From contig JAQNBH010000011.1 of assembly GCA_028752905.1 (NCBI GenBank), forward strand, positions 35,434,624 through 35,498,623: a stretch of DNA of 64,000 bases. The letters run 5' to 3'. The notes under the pieces were generated by a model. It searched no databases, was not told the DNA's origin, and saw only the letters and a list, made by a program, of their open reading frames with translations. The translations under genes were made by a program, and so were the position numbers. Shown here piece after piece: positions 45,924 through 60,806 of the stretch; the stretch's first letter is position 1, and each line of letters starts with the position of its first letter. Origin of the DNA: Cladorhizidae sp. MBARI D1340-BT2. Taxonomy: Eukaryota > Porifera > Demospongiae > Poecilosclerida > Cladorhizidae.

Positions 45924-46714
45924 TGTGTGTTGCATTGGGTAGTGAAGTGTTGGCAGAGAAGGGACTGAATCATAACCAGGTTCACTGGTAACACACACAC
46001 ACATATATATACTGCCACATCCTAGTAAACATTTCCGACACTGGTATAAAATTGAGGAGTTGATTTTTCAGCTGCAACAATCCGGTGATGGTCTTGGCTT
46101 TTTTCTGGATTGGGATATCAATATGCTATACCAGGTGTTAGTGAAGTGTGTTTTCTTACACCAAAACAAGATGATCTTAGAGTCATATCAACACCTTATT
46201 TATTTAGTTCAATGATAAAGAAGTTTATAGTACATGACAGACTGTTGATACACAATAATTGCAGGACATCAAGAGAACGTATAGAAACTGGACAGGATCA
46301 TATTATATATTACCAAGACAGAAAATGCAAACAGTGAATCCTATACAAATCTTGATTGGATTTAGCTACAGTATTTAGATGTTGAATACTATTTTTATTC
46401 TCCAGCTACTTAATTAATTTTTCCCCCAACAGCTACTGATATAGACAGATAAATAGTTGGTGATAGATTAAAGTAACCAGTGATGCCGTTAGTTGAGATT
46501 ATTGTCCATCTCAAAATTCTTAAAAATTTAATGCTGAATATTTATTATCATGTTTACTAAGTTACATATCTTAAAGTGGATTGTAGAATTCCTATTACTT
46601 GAGTCCATTCTGGTGTATCTATACAGCCAAAATGAAATAATGGTTCCTCTATACTGATTTACCTCTTAAAATAGGATATATTATAAAGTTGCTCTTTGTC
46701 AGGGATCCCCCTCC
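45924..46714. other. U3-private segment between LINE-2 and the gypsy-B 5' LTR
   Basis: Includes a CA/TA microsatellite at about 45990-46012 and a 75-codon plus-strand open frame at 46110-46337 (PGVSEVCFLTPKQDDLRVIS) that I do not recognise. Only U3 has this DNA; the other units lost it in a deletion with 5-bp GTGAA microhomology. Confidence 0.75.
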
Positions 46715-46982
46715 TGGTAGAAGCCCTGTCAAGATGCTGGACACTTGCAGAGGTAATGTAAACTAACTATAACCACAATATAATTAACACTTAGTGAACA
46801 CATACGAATTGCCATTTAAGGACTGATTTGGTACCAGGCCAGAAACCTATTTAAAGGAGCTGGTATTACTGGGCGAGGCAGTCTCCCTGAAGTGCTGAAT
46901 TATTGGAATAAGAATCATATTATTCAATTGCCAAGAGATAGCAGGGTTCTTAGTTATATTATAGCTTAGGGATTTACTAAAC
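46715..46982 (+). repeat. gypsy-B 5' LTR (only in U3)
   Basis: About 268 bp, aligned end to end with the 3' LTRs of U1 and U2 but diverged by substitutions and small insertions (for example extra bases in GGGCGAGGCAGTC). It starts TGGTAG instead of TGTAGTAG and ends near ACTAAAC. TGGTTGCAGC follows at 46983, a possible primer-binding site beginning with the expected TGG. Divergence from the 3' LTR implies an old insertion. Confidence 0.8.
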
Positions 46983-47034
46983 TGGTTGCAGCTATGGACT
47001 AAAACCAACACCAGAGAAACTACAACAGATAACA

Positions 47035-47194
47035 ATGGCTAACCGCCCGAATCGGCAGCTACCAGGACAGTACCCCACTCCACCAAATACAAAAGAGGAG
47101 GAGAGTGGAAGCAACACTGGAGGATCGAATGACACAATTGGCTATGAGGTGAACACAGAAATAGAAAGACAGAAATGTGAACATGCAAACATCG
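47035..47194 (+). pseudogene. gypsy-B Gag N-terminus, truncated (U3)
   Basis: Starts with ATG about 50 bp past the 5' LTR, reads MANRPNRQLPGQYPTP, continues through EEESGSNTGGSN and ends CEHANIV, exactly where the Gag of U1, U2 and U4 begins. Beyond 47194 the frame enters downstream flank. This gives the true Gag start of the family. Confidence 0.82.
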
Positions 47195-48168
47195 TTATCA
47201 TGACAAAATTGATATCCAGATATCATTAACAAATCTTAATGCATTAAATCTCGATTTCTTTTCTCAGATCTAGCTATACATATTATATTACTGTACTCTT
47301 ACAGTTTTTATAATTGTGAGTATTTCAGTGATTTGACCCATAAAATTTCCAACTGAAAAATTGTCCTCTCAAAAGGTTAGCTTTTATATATTTTTTCAGA
47401 TATGAAGTACAAGGAATTTCATGTAGGTAAAGGTTAATATTCATGAAAATGAACCTGTCCCAAAATAGCCACACCCATACTGAAGATCTTCATCAAATAT
47501 GAAAAATGATTTGGACAATCTTCCTTGCATATATACTGCACAACAAAAGGCTTGCAATTTGGCAGATGTGCACTGTCCAATGTTTCCATCAGGCAGGTAA
47601 GACAAGTGCTATAATTTTCACAGTCTCAATTGTTGTGGCATATGAATATTCATATGCACATTTATTAATTCACCTATTGCATGCATGTGCAACCTCCTGC
47701 ACTTATTAGAAATAGAACTAACTTCTTATGAAAATGCCTTCTGTACCATGAAAGAATGGGTAAAGTAAGGCCTTACATGGCAAGTACCCGAATAGCAGTA
47801 GGTATTTTCTCTAAGTGACAAGTGAGTGTGAAGGCAAACATGGGCATAAGATTTTGAATACAGTACAAAAACTTACTTTTATCACATTTGTCTGTAGCCC
47901 CAGAAGAATCTAGGAAGGGAAATATATTCATTATCATTGAACTTTTTGGAAGACAGACCTACTTTAGTCTCTCCAATGTATATACATGTCTACAGATAGT
48001 TACTGATATGACTGAAATACAATAGTTCACACTCTTGTAGCACAAATAGTGCTTTCTTTATGATGTATAAACAGGGTTTGATTCAGGCACTGGGGCAGGC
48101 GATCACCTTATGATACAAAAGCATTTGATTACCTAGTGGGATTCGGGGGCCTCTAGGATTAAAATACA
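47195..48168. other. Unrecognised region (U3)
   Basis: Joins the counterpart of 12704-13665 directly to truncated Gag. No gene recognised. Confidence 0.5.
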
Positions 48169-48173
48169 TAACA

Positions 48174-49329
<1,156 letters not shown>

Positions 49330-49579
49330 TAAAACAGAACAATACAAAGCAAAACAAAATAAAACAAAATGAAATGAAATGAAAACAAAAGAAGGAAAAA
49401 AAGAAAAAAAAGGAAGAAGAAAAAACACAAAACAAAACAAAACAAAAAAACTGTTTAAAGAGAATCTTTAAAGTAAATTTATTTTCGGGAAACAAGTGAA
49501 AAAGCATTTATTAAAAAAATTTAAAGCCACTACTACTAACAGATCGGTACTAATAAACCACTTAACTTAAGAGACAATG

Positions 49580-49680
49580 AACTCTCAGTTGACATAATAA
49601 CATCAAAATCACCTTCTCAATAATCAACTTCAAATTTTAGAGTGAATGCAATTTGAAGTAGATTATTGAGAAGGTGATTT
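49580..49680. repeat. Foldback element, short hairpin (U3)
   Basis: Arms 49606-49636 and 49650-49680 with one mismatch, as in U1. Confidence 0.85.
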
Positions 49681-49830
49681 TAATAATAGAAGAACATAAA
49701 AAAAATTAATAGCAATAATAATTATAATATAATAACACGGTAGTAGTAATAGTAATAGTAAAAGTCTATCTATGTCATTTGCTGTCTGCTCATTTATCCA
49801 TTTATCTCATTCACCATCCATTGCCCTTCT

Positions 49831-50184
<354 letters not shown>

Positions 50185-51550
50185 CCACTCAAATCAACTA
50201 ACTGTCATGGGCTGTCTGCTCCATGTATTTAGCCATAGTTGATATTAAAGCAACTGAAACACCAATGAAGCAAGGTGATATGACAATAATTCCGGTACGA
50301 TATTTCTACTCTGCCGCAAATGGTTATAAGCCAGAAGTCTACACCAAGACAGTGCTCCAGTACCATATAATGAATGCCAAAAATGACTATATATTATATA
50401 TTCCGAACCTGTACAGAATTTTATAGTTGTTGACACTATGCTTTATGTTAGTCAAAAAGGACAGAACATCTGCATGGTGTCATCAGATTTGTTGTCTGTA
50501 GAGATGATAACATTTTGCAGGGAAAACGCTTTCCTCAAGATTTTCCAATCATTCACTGAAAGAGCTTCCTTTATACATGTGGCCAATGACAATCAATGTG
50601 CCAGAGAGTGTATACTGTAGAACTACAGCAAAAACCACACAAGCACCAAGATGTTTCTCTAGATTGTGAATGAAAGAAATGGCCTTACTTTCACACACAC
50701 CATAGATAAGTTAACATATTTAAATCGATAGGTACAGTAATTTTACTTGTATTGTAAGTTGAGCCAGATAGATAAGGTCAACAACATGCATTGAGCTAGA
50801 TTTGTTATCAATTAGAGCCATGCTTAAAGCTACTTAGGACCATCCATATAGACCAGAGTCTAGATAATAATAACTCAATCAAGTTAGCAAGCCAGACAGT
50901 CTGCTATCTTAGCCGGTTCATTCGAGCCTAGAAGATATGACAAAACTCACAGAATTGGACAAGTCATCTGTGAAGACTTGTTTCCCAGAAAGATCAAAGT
51001 AAGCGGAACCTTCATTTCTTTTTCAGTCAAACACCCTACTCTCCAATGTAACATGAAAGTTGTTGGTTTCAGTCAAACAGCCTGCTCTCCAGGGCAATAA
51101 CAGAGTTGTTCATTTTGAGCATGCAAAAATGTTCGGTGGTTTGTCATCAAATATCTATTTCACTCCCATAATTAATATTTAACACAACCTATCAAATTGC
51201 CATTGCTTAAGTATCTCTCAGGCAGAAAGGTATGATATTAGTTACTGCCTTTATATTATAAATTACTTGATTTTTTCTTAACACTTTGACTTCTGATTTT
51301 TTTTTACATTTATATGTTACAAACAGATTATCTTTAGTATTTTCAGAATTGAACACAAATTTTATGTGAAGATACAAATGAGAGGTATATACTCCCATTA
51401 TTGTCATATCCTTCATATCATCGACTCAAACTCAAGCCTTGCAAAAACTTCATGATCACCACAACATCACTGGATAGAACACCAACTGATGTCTGCAATG
51501 TCATGTGGAGGACTTTCAATTGACTTTGCAATAGAATAGGTTCTACGCAC
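50185..51550. other. Unrecognised region (U3)
   Basis: Counterpart of 15669-17044. Nothing recognised. Confidence 0.45.
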
Positions 51551-51584
51551 AATTTATACTGGTGATGCAATCAATAATAATATG

Positions 51585-51721
51585 TGTTAAGTACTTCCTG
51601 TTCATGGTTTTTATTATGATTGCATAACCAGTATAAATTCTTGTGGTATTGTATGTGAGTATGCTATTGTATAACATTCATCTTTGAGACTTCTATAATT
51701 GACAAAAGAGAGATTATTACA
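51585..51721 (+). repeat. gypsy-A 5' LTR (copy leading into U4)
   Basis: 137 bp, with the head-to-head LTR end at 51551-51584 and the primer-site-like sequence following. Confidence 0.78.
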
Positions 51722-51727
51722 TTGGCG

Positions 51728-52251
51728 ATGAGGATTCAATGGGTCATGGGTAATGTCTCTAAGTTCGATCCAGCTATGGAGGACTAGACAGACTACACCA
51801 AATTACTATTGTGTAGCTAACGATGTTGATTCAGATGAAAAGAAGCATTCGATCTTACTTGCAAATTGTAGATGTCTTACCTTCAAGCTCGTATGAAGCC
51901 TATTCAAGGGACATGGACTTGACATGATGCCACACAACGATCTTGTCCTCCTGTTGAAAGAACAGGGAGTATGACCTGAAGCCATCTGTTATTGTATAAA
52001 GGTACAAGTTCAACACCCGCATTCAGAGTGCTGTGAATGATCTATGAGAGTTGACTGAATACTGCACCTATGCAACATCTCTGAAGGAGATGCTCAGGAA
52101 TTGGTTGGTGTGTGGTATTAAATATGATTGAATTCAGAAGAAACTCTTGGCTGTAAAGGACCTTACGCACAATAAAGCATAACATCTCGCCTTGACTTAT
52201 CGAAATGGAAGAGTGAGATTCCAAGCATCTCAGGAGTCAGAGGACAACTAG
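51728..52251 (+). pseudogene. gypsy-A Gag (U4 copy)
   Basis: Same as the U3 copy at all positions checked. Confidence 0.73.
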
Positions 52252-52653
52252 CTTCCATATCTGCAGGTAACAGTGGAATCACTATCAGTTTCACAGAACC
52301 AAAGGCATGACTTCTCAAATGTAGGAACACCGAATTACTATTGTGTAGCTAATAATGTTGATTCAGATGAAAAGAAGCATTCGATCTTACTTTCAAATTG
52401 TAGATGTCTTACCTTCGCTACAGACATGGAGTTCAGTACTTTAAACTGAGGTTGAAGAGAACCACAGTATAGTCAATTCAGGCTCATCTCTCAAAGTTCC
52501 CAGCAGAACTGCTCATGGGATGATGTCTTCACTCCAGGATTACGCTGATAAGTCTCAGAAGGTCAAGGTACAGAAGTTAAAATAGAAATTGTGCCAATAA
52601 TACTCAACCTCTATGCATGTCTATAGCTGCAGATTCTGTCTACTCTAAGAACT

Positions 52654-52941
52654 TTGCCTAAGCTTCGCCACATCGGTTACCAGGGAAAAATGTTAAAACT
52701 ATCAAGTGGAGTTACAGACATGAACAGTTTACGGACACGAAGTGTGTCAAAGTCACTCGATGGAAGAGTTTCTGTCCAAGAGATGCCTGAAAACAGCCAG
52801 CTCACTGATCTGGCTGACCCACTCATCACTCTACCTGATATACCTCCTGATCTAACTATTTCACCACCATCTCCATTACCTCATTTACCCTCAACTGCAC
52901 CTTCAAGGAACATGCATCAGTCAGTTCCAAAAAGGCAATAG
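52654..52941 (+). pseudogene. Proline-rich tail of gypsy-A Pol (U4)
   Basis: Same open stretch as in U1 and U3. Confidence 0.5.
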
Positions 52942-53000
52942 CCAGACTACTACAAATAAAGCCTATGGCTTGTAAACTCACAAGGGGAAGAGAGAGAATC

Positions 53001-53115
53001 TACTTAACACTTATTATTATTGATTACATCACCAGTATAAATTTGCCATGTTTTATAACCCTTCACCTAATAATCTTTGAGACTTCTATGATTGATAAAA
53101 AGAGTTAATATTATA
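53001..53115 (+). repeat. gypsy-A 3' LTR (U4)
   Basis: 115-bp form as in U2 and U3. Confidence 0.75.
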
Positions 53116-54015
53116 GCCGATATGTTTAGCAATAGTTGGATGTCATTTAGTTTCTGTATAATATATGAACTCGATTGGAAGAAGGTGTTATAGCAATAAA
53201 AATGATTTTGTATACAGTGTGAGTAATTATTGCGAATTACATCACTAAGAACATAGTCTCTGTGCATCACCAGTAAGTATGGCTACTGCACAATGAATAA
53301 CATTTGAATAACATATTTTGTGACTTTTTGTGCAAACAAAAATTTAGCTAGCTCTACATCTGCAAGCAAAAGTTGGCTGTATTGGAACTAATGATTGTAT
53401 TCTACTTACAAGCAAGAAGTAGGCAAAATGTTGAAAAGTACACTGCCCAATGACTGATATCCATTATCATCCACGTTTGCTTAGTGTTTTCAGAAAGGAC
53501 GTTCCCATGGAATGATCGCAAGTATGCTGTTGTCATAGCATGTCACCAAATAAATATGGCCGCTATACGACCTTTTTTTTTTTACTCCCCGATCCCCCCT
53601 CCCCCATGTTGCTTGCCTTTTATTGTTCCCCCAGATAATGGTTATTTTATCCCCTAACAACTGCTCGCAGCAGCAGATGTCCGACAATTGTTGGAGTACT
53701 GATTTAGGGAAAGCGTTGAGTGGTGAGTTGGAGGGACTTCTTGGGAGTTTTGAGAGACTCTTCTGGTTCTGACTCCATGTTCTCTTTCTTTGTTGGTTTT
53801 TTTTTTTGCTTTTTGTGTTTTTTGGATTTTTAAAAATAATATATCATGAAAATGCATTCATAAGATACACAAATAGCATGGTCTACTAATGTTAAGATAT
53901 CCTGGTTGTGATGACAAGAACAAAGGTGCAATGTAGTGTTTGAAAGTGATGAGTGTAATAGCATATCTACAATAGGGTGTCCTGGGCGCACCCGTATTGA
54001 CTTAAGAATGAACGT
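53116..54015. other. Unrecognised region (U4)
   Basis: Counterpart of 1244-2142. Nothing recognised. Confidence 0.55.
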
Positions 54016-56413
54016 GCAACACAGCTAACCATCAAAAAGAACAAAGATAAATTGAGGTCCAATTTGATGCCTATCCTCTTTTGTGCCCGTAAGGTTTAGC
54101 TCTCCATGGCAAGAGAGACCATGGAGATGTCTTGTCAACTGGAGAGAATGCCTCCAGTGGAGTTTTTCGTGACTTCTACATTTGCTTGTGGCCTCGGGAA
54201 ATAAGCATTTGGAAGACCAGCTGACACTTGCAAAGAATAATGCCACCTACCTGTAACCAATGGTACAAAATGAAATCCTTCAGTGTCTTTGCATGGAAGA
54301 AACTATAATCAAGGATATCAGGACGTAGGACATTGGTCCTAAATACTCCGTAATGGCCGATGAAGTGACCAATTGGGAGCAACTTGGTAATTCTTATAGT
54401 TCACTGTATTTATTATAATGCACTTAATACTTAGAATTAACTTGTTCGTTGTAGGCATCGCTGTTCGCTACCTGAATGCAAATGATAATCCAGTGTAGAG
54501 ACTTTTAGGCTTCCACAAATGTGAAAACATCACCGGCAAGGCCATCAGCAGTGCTATCATGGCATTCTTGGATGCCAAAGGCCTGGACATATCAGACATG
54601 CGAGGTCAGAATTATGATGTGGCAGGTATTTATTAGCATTTATTATTTTGCATGTTTCTGTATCTTACAGCCGGAGCCTGTAGGTGTTCTGCAAGGATTT
54701 CTGCGATCAATCCGAAAGCACCATATATACACTGTGCAAGCTATGACTTGAATTTGGCTCTTTGCTATGCTGCAAAGTCTCCAACTGTGTATATAATGAT
54801 GGAGAACTTAGCTTTTATCGGGAGATTCTTCAATAACTCACCTAAATGGTACCACGTTCACTATTTTAATACATGTTGCGTGTCATCCCAGTTATCATCC
54901 TTCATTTTTGGCCATTGCTTTTCAGTGACAGAGCTTTAGAGGCGAAGTGAGGGACTTTAACACCAGGCAGCCTAAAGAATCCCAAATCAAAAAAACCTAA
55001 CTGAAGTCTCTCTGCCAGACCCGATGGGTGGAAAAGTACCAGATATTCATGTTATGAAAATTTAACTTCTCATATTCAATAATGATTACCTATGCCCGAT
55101 TTTTTTCTGAACAATAATATTGCTAGTAATGATGACAAGTGAAAATCAACATGATAATTTGACAGTGACCAGTAATATATGTGATATATGGAATACTTTT
55201 TTTAGGATGTGCATGAAATGTATGAGCCACTGTTGAACTGTTTGGAAAACATTATGTATAGCTGGAACATCTGTATGGGATAGAGAAACTCTAAGCAAAG
55301 CACATGGCCATGTTTCAAAACTTACCAGTTCTGACTTCATTGCTGCCTTCGAGGCTGTGCGATATTGTTTTTTGTGAGTTAATGTAACATCCTACCTAAG
55401 TAATGCATTTCACAGATTACAAACACAAGTTTTACTAAAAAGTATAGCTTAAGTAATTATATCCCCTTGACATACTTTCAAGTACCTTTCAAAAGAAGTT
55501 TATATTATTCCTCTTAAACTTTTTGCTTTTTGATATACACATGACATCCAAGATGTTGCAGGGTTCTTCATTGGACATATTATCTGCATATGAAGAAGTA
55601 ATGTAGAAGAAATCGCAGCTAGAGAAGATTTTATGTGTGTGAGATCACCTTCAATCAAAAAGTCTAATGCCACATAGTCGTCAAAGCAAATATCAGCAAC
55701 AAAGATATCTGCAAGCCCCGAGTATGTGGACGGCAAACACAGCACCAAAACTATAAGGCATCAACAGCAGAGATATATTATAGGGTATCAGTGTTTCAGC
55801 CTATCTGACTGATATAATTGCAGAGTTAGATGAAAGCTACAAATACAAATACACTGCTTTGTTATAAAAAAAAGGGGTTTAAATCATTTATTTCAGGCTT
55901 GGTACGATTTCTAAGATTTCTACACTTGGTTTGACTCTCCTACCACAGAACATGGAAAATTGGCTGGATGAAGGAGCTGTGGCTAGTCTGGTCACCCATT
56001 ATGCTGATGATCTGCCCGATCCTTCGACCTTCGCTGAAGAAGTGGAGCACTGGAGGTTGTTGTGGGATAATGAGTGGGATAATGAGTCACTTAAGCCAAG
56101 CAGCATAGAAGGTTCCCTCAAATCTGGCAGTCTCCAGCTTAGGAAGACGTACTATCCTAACATTGTCCGGATACTTAAGCTGCTGCTGCTGCTCCTGGTA
56201 ACCTCAGCCTCTGTGGAGTGGGCAAATTCTGCTTTAGGATTTGTCAAGTCTGCAAGAAGAAATTCTATTACAGAGGATCACCTTAATGCCCTTCTTCTGC
56301 TCTTTTGCCACAAAGATATTTCCAGTGTCTTAAATATTGACAACATTATAAACAGATTTTCTAGGCTTAAGCCGAGAAGAATGTTGCTGCTCAATCCACT
56401 TTGTGGTGATTAG
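54016..56413 (+). pseudogene. hAT transposase pseudogene (U4)
   Basis: Matches U2 and U3. Conserved blocks and short introns are as described for U1. Confidence 0.85.
55897..56413 (+). CDS. Last hAT exon: dimerisation domain (U4)
   Basis: Intact terminal exon as in U2 and U3. Confidence 0.78.
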
Positions 56414-56526
56414 TCATGTGATGTGTGTGTATTATATTTTTTACAAACTACTTGCATTGTCTTAAAATTTTATTATTAAATTTAATTAGTATATATGGCA
56501 AAAACATACACTCACTTCCTTGAGAT

Positions 56527-56562
56527 AGCACCCCATCCCTCTAAATCCTGGTTACGCCATTG
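56527..56562 (+). repeat. Candidate hAT right terminal repeat (U4)
   Basis: Same end sequence and same junction with LINE-1 as in the other units. Confidence 0.5.
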
Positions 56563-57445
56563 GAGTGAATGGTTCTCTAGGGTTTCTTGACTTAAGTTGT
56601 TCCATATGGTGACAGACCCAGGTACAAAAGAAAACTTGAATGCCTGGTCTTAGCATACGGTTGATTCAACAGTGATATCGGTCCTGGGTTATTCTGCCTA
56701 TTCAGTTTAACATGAGTACATCTTGAGGAAATAGCAGCTGGCCTTTCGTAATTTTGAATGCCATAAATAACTTCAGAAATATTCTGAGAGAAGGGCTTCC
56801 AATTTTGATTAATAGGTCCTGATAGTTGCAGGCCAATTGTTTCGTACACATCTTGAGAGCAAACTTTTGGACTTTCTCAAGTTCGCAACATCTCTGATGT
56901 GGTATGGGTCTCAAACAGGAGAAGCATATTCCAGATGCAGACGTACTAGGACATTGTACATCTCTAGCATGCTGGCGGCATATATACGATTATAGAAACT
57001 CCTATATAGTAGGCCAATTAGTTTCCTAGTTTTAGCACAAATACCATCTATATGTGCAGACGAAGATAGTTCTGAGGAGAGCAGCACACCAAGGTATTTG
57101 TAAGAATTTACTTCGTCCAGAGTTGTACCATTTAGAACAAGTTTGGAAGGCTGTAATGGTTTATTTTTCCTTGATATCATCATAGTCTTACACTTTGTTG
57201 GGTTAAAGATAAGATTATTACAACAGGCCCATTAGTTGATACGGTCAATGTCCATTTGTAGACTCGAGAAGTCATTAATTGTTCTGATTAGTTTGTAAAG
57301 CAGCATGTCATCAGCATAGAGATTTAAGGTGCTACCAGCAGAGAGAATAACGTCAGTTACATCGTCTATATAGATTAAAAAGAGCCCAATACTGAACTCT
57401 GTGGAACACCCGATAGTACCATGACATCCTGTGAAGAACCATCCA
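56563..57445 (-). pseudogene. LINE-1 reverse transcriptase, C-terminal half (U4)
   Basis: As in U3, including the earlier stop after LEYASPV and the YADD box in a second frame. Confidence 0.85.
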
Positions 57446-58660
57446 CTACCACATGTTGCTTCCTGTTACATAAGTAACTCTTATGAAGGCTATTGTGAGA
57501 CTCTCCAAACCACAGTTTATCAGTTTATCAACGAGTGGCTGATGAGGGATTGAGTCAAATGCTTTTGTTAAGTCAAAAAATATGGTGCACACCTCCTGAT
57601 CATATTCCAACATCTTAAGCCAATCATGTGTAACTGACAGTAAAGCAGTAACTGTTGATTTTCCATGTTGGAAACCCCATTGCTTGTCAGATAGTGGGTG
57701 TAACAGTTCCAACTGGTCAGTGATGGACTGATGTATATGGCGCTCGAGCATCTTGCTAACTACTGACAAAAGTGAAATGGGTCGATAATTGGACCACTCA
57801 TTTCCCTTGTTGGATTGGGGGATCGGAACAACAGAGGATATTTTCCAACATTGTGGGAAGCACCCTTGAGTAATGGATAAGTTGAAAAGTTTAGTAAGAG
57901 ATGGTGTAATGCTATATGCTGTTCCATTTAGTTTTGCTGATATTCCATCTGGACCATTTGCTTTTGTGGTGTCCAGTGACATTATCAAATGAAATACTTC
58001 CTCATCTGTGCACAGGAACTTGTCTGTGCAAGTGATACAATTTACACTATCATATACATTGTCAGACTGAGATAAAGGAGGGATAGCTTGGTTGAAGCAC
58101 TGTGAGAAAAATCTATTTAGCATATTGGCCTTATCTAAGTCAGAATTGCCAATTTCATCCTTATAATGGAGAGTGGGATGGCAGACTTTTTCTTGTTGAG
58201 ATATTTTACCATCCTCCAGAGCCAGATATGCTGACTCAGCACTACATAGCAACCCTACAACTTCATTTCTAAGTTTCTTATTCTTGGACTTCTCATATTC
58301 CTGTTGAGTTCTCATCGCAGCTCTGAATGATGCATTTCTTTTCCGGATTAACCTAATGACACGGGTTGATAACCAAGGAAATTTTTTCTTGCCACTGAAA
58401 GTCCGGTGAGGAATGCATGTAGACATGATTTCAGAAAATTTTGCAGACCAGTTAGCTGCAGAAAAATTAATGCCTCTTCCTCCTCCTAGTAAAGATTGAT
58501 CAATTTTCAGTTGCTTCGAGCCACCGATAATGGGGTTTGCTTTCTTTGCATGTGGATTTCCACTAGATGTCCATGAAGACCTGACATTCAGTAAGGATGC
58601 ATGTTCAAAGATTTTCCAGGTATAATCTGGTTGTGGCAAGAAGAACTTTTTTTTAGACAC
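57446..58660 (-). CDS. LINE-1 reverse transcriptase, N-terminal half (U4)
   Basis: 404 codons with the same predicted product as U3. RT motifs are intact up to the FFDLTKAFDS box. It ends at the frameshift shared by all units. Confidence 0.9.
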   Translation of the reverse strand: MSKKKFFLPQPDYTWKIFEHASLLNVRSSWTSSGNPHAKKANPIIGGSKQLKIDQSLLGGGRGINFSAANWSAKFSEIMSTCIPHRTFSGKKKFPWLSTRVIRLIRKRNASFRAAMRTQQEYEKSKNKKLRNEVVGLLCSAESAYLALEDGKISQQEKVCHPTLHYKDEIGNSDLDKANMLNRFFSQCFNQAIPPLSQSDNVYDSVNCITCTDKFLCTDEEVFHLIMSLDTTKANGPDGISAKLNGTAYSITPSLTKLFNLSITQGCFPQCWKISSVVPIPQSNKGNEWSNYRPISLLSVVSKMLERHIHQSITDQLELLHPLSDKQWGFQHGKSTVTALLSVTHDWLKMLEYDQEVCTIFFDLTKAFDSIPHQPLVDKLINCGLESLTIAFIRVTYVTGSNMW

Positions 58661-60488
58661 TCATAGCCCGTCTAAGCTCACAATTGGCAGGATGGTTTGG
58701 ATTGGTATTTGGTGTGACCATCTCAAGATGTTAATATCATGATGAGCCACCCATAATATACAGCTCCAAGTGTTTTTTGCAGAGGAAGCTTCGAGGAGTT
58801 ATTTCTTTGCCGCTACAGATCTCCACAGTTTGCATGACATCGAACCAGTGAGGTTATTGGTGTGACTTACGCTTGACAGTAATTGGTCATGGCAAAGTGA
58901 CATAGCTCGCTATGGTTTGCTGGTGGTGGTCTCCTGGGAAGGTGGACGAGTGCTTGCTTTCAAAAAGCTGTCCACAATGTGTGACTCACCAGAGGTGGGA
59001 TAAGGACTCAGAGGAATATAATTAATAGTGGGAAGGCCAGAGGATACCTGCAATGCCAACTAGTCAGGATCCTCACCTGCCATAGAGATGCATGGGCCGA
59101 AGAGAATATGCACTCCATTCTCAAGATCACTTTTCATATCGGTACCATGTATCTGTTGTTATTTTAAGTTGTTATAAGTGATGGTGCTGCAAAGACAGTG
59201 ACCCATATCAATGGAGTGAATGAAAACACAGGGCCTTATGGAAAAGAGCATACCATCATCAACATGAGTGCGTAGGACATTTCCAGAAGCATTTTGGCAA
59301 GCACTTTAGAATTTAAGGTCATGTAGCTATTTTCAACTTTTTTTTTGCTGTTAAGGTAACTCCTTCAGGTTTTTGTTTCAAACTTTTTATGTCATCTGAA
59401 AGAACTATGCAAGAGCGCATCCATGCAAGCCCTGAAAGAGATAAAGTTGCCACCAAACCTACACAGATTGCACTAGTTCCCTTGGCACGATTGAAGATCA
59501 AGACGTAAATAAAAGAAGAAAAGATAAAAAATCTTGCTTAGACATGCATTAAAAAGTTGTAAATATACCACAACTTCAAGATCATGTAAATTTTGATCTT
59601 TTGGGGGGCTGTGAAGATAACTCCATCATGTTTCACTTTTATCTCAAACATTTTATGTCATCCAAAAGCCATTGCTTTTCTCTATGCAATCTAAAACTTA
59701 CCATTATATGGTAATATACAAGCACTGGAAACCAGGTGATTTTTTTATTTATTAATTGACATCCTACTATCCAAGTGACCACTTAGTAATCACAAATCTA
59801 GAGTTTTATTGCATAGAGCTGTTAACAAGCTACCACCCACAAATGTTCGAAGTTTATACGAGTGTTATATGGTCAGTGATCCATGCAGTAAGTAAAATAT
59901 AGGACCTCCACTACTTTGCATGACCCTGACTCAAAAGTGCACATAACTCCTAACATTTTAAGCATGTATTAAGCACAGATATAGCTATCTTCTAACTTAA
60001 CAAATCATGATAAGAAAGTTATGGTGGTACTTCCACAAAAAAGAAGCTATTCCTCTTTTTAGGATTAAGGTGTGTATTTTTGGAAATAGAAATAACCAAA
60101 GATGGGTTAGAAGATACAAATGTGAGTTTTAGCCAATGTATGAACTAACATTTTGACCATTTTGAAATACCAGTAACGTCACTGTTTATTGTAAGTATAT
60201 CCTTGGCTTGTTTTCTATATAAGGATTTTTTTTCTATATAAGAACTTGTATGATTACACTCAGCTGACATATAAATCAGCTTTTTGCTTTTGAAGCCGGC
60301 AACGGATTTTTCCTGATGAACACCGAAATATTTTAGTTGAAGTATTTGCTTAAAAAAACAAAAAGCTGATTTACAGATAAATTTTTAATATAATACGATT
60401 CTGGTGTCATCTAACCACAGCTAATTGGCGCTATTTCTATATAGTGGTATCTTATCATCTGGTGCTTATTTTTTCCCTGCATGCTTAC
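58661..60488. other. Decayed LINE-1 upstream frame and unrecognised DNA (U4)
   Basis: Counterpart of 6789-8616, with the inverted repeat at 60272-60373. Confidence 0.5.
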
Positions 60489-60806
60489 CAACTGCATAAT
60501 ATTTCAAACTACCTTCAGGAATGACTTGAAATTGGCACCTTTCATAAACACCTGTTCCAATTGCATAACCACAAAAGTAATTACCAGCATTTGCTGGGTG
60601 GAAATTCCTGAAGAGAAGTCTTGTATTTCCATCTCTTGAAGCATTAATTCCATAAGTTGTGCAGTTGCATACTCCTGGGAGTAAATTACTAACCGCGTTG
60701 TAATCCTTGAACCAAGTAATATGACCACCATTTTTTCTTTGACACTTAACTTCATAGCTGCCTCCTAGTGGTATTTTAACAACAGGTAGAGGAACTACAC
60801 TAAAAC
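60489..60806 (-). CDS. Immunoglobulin-like domain exon, phase 1-1 (U4)
   Basis: Same coding content and splice sites as U1 and U3. Confidence 0.8.
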
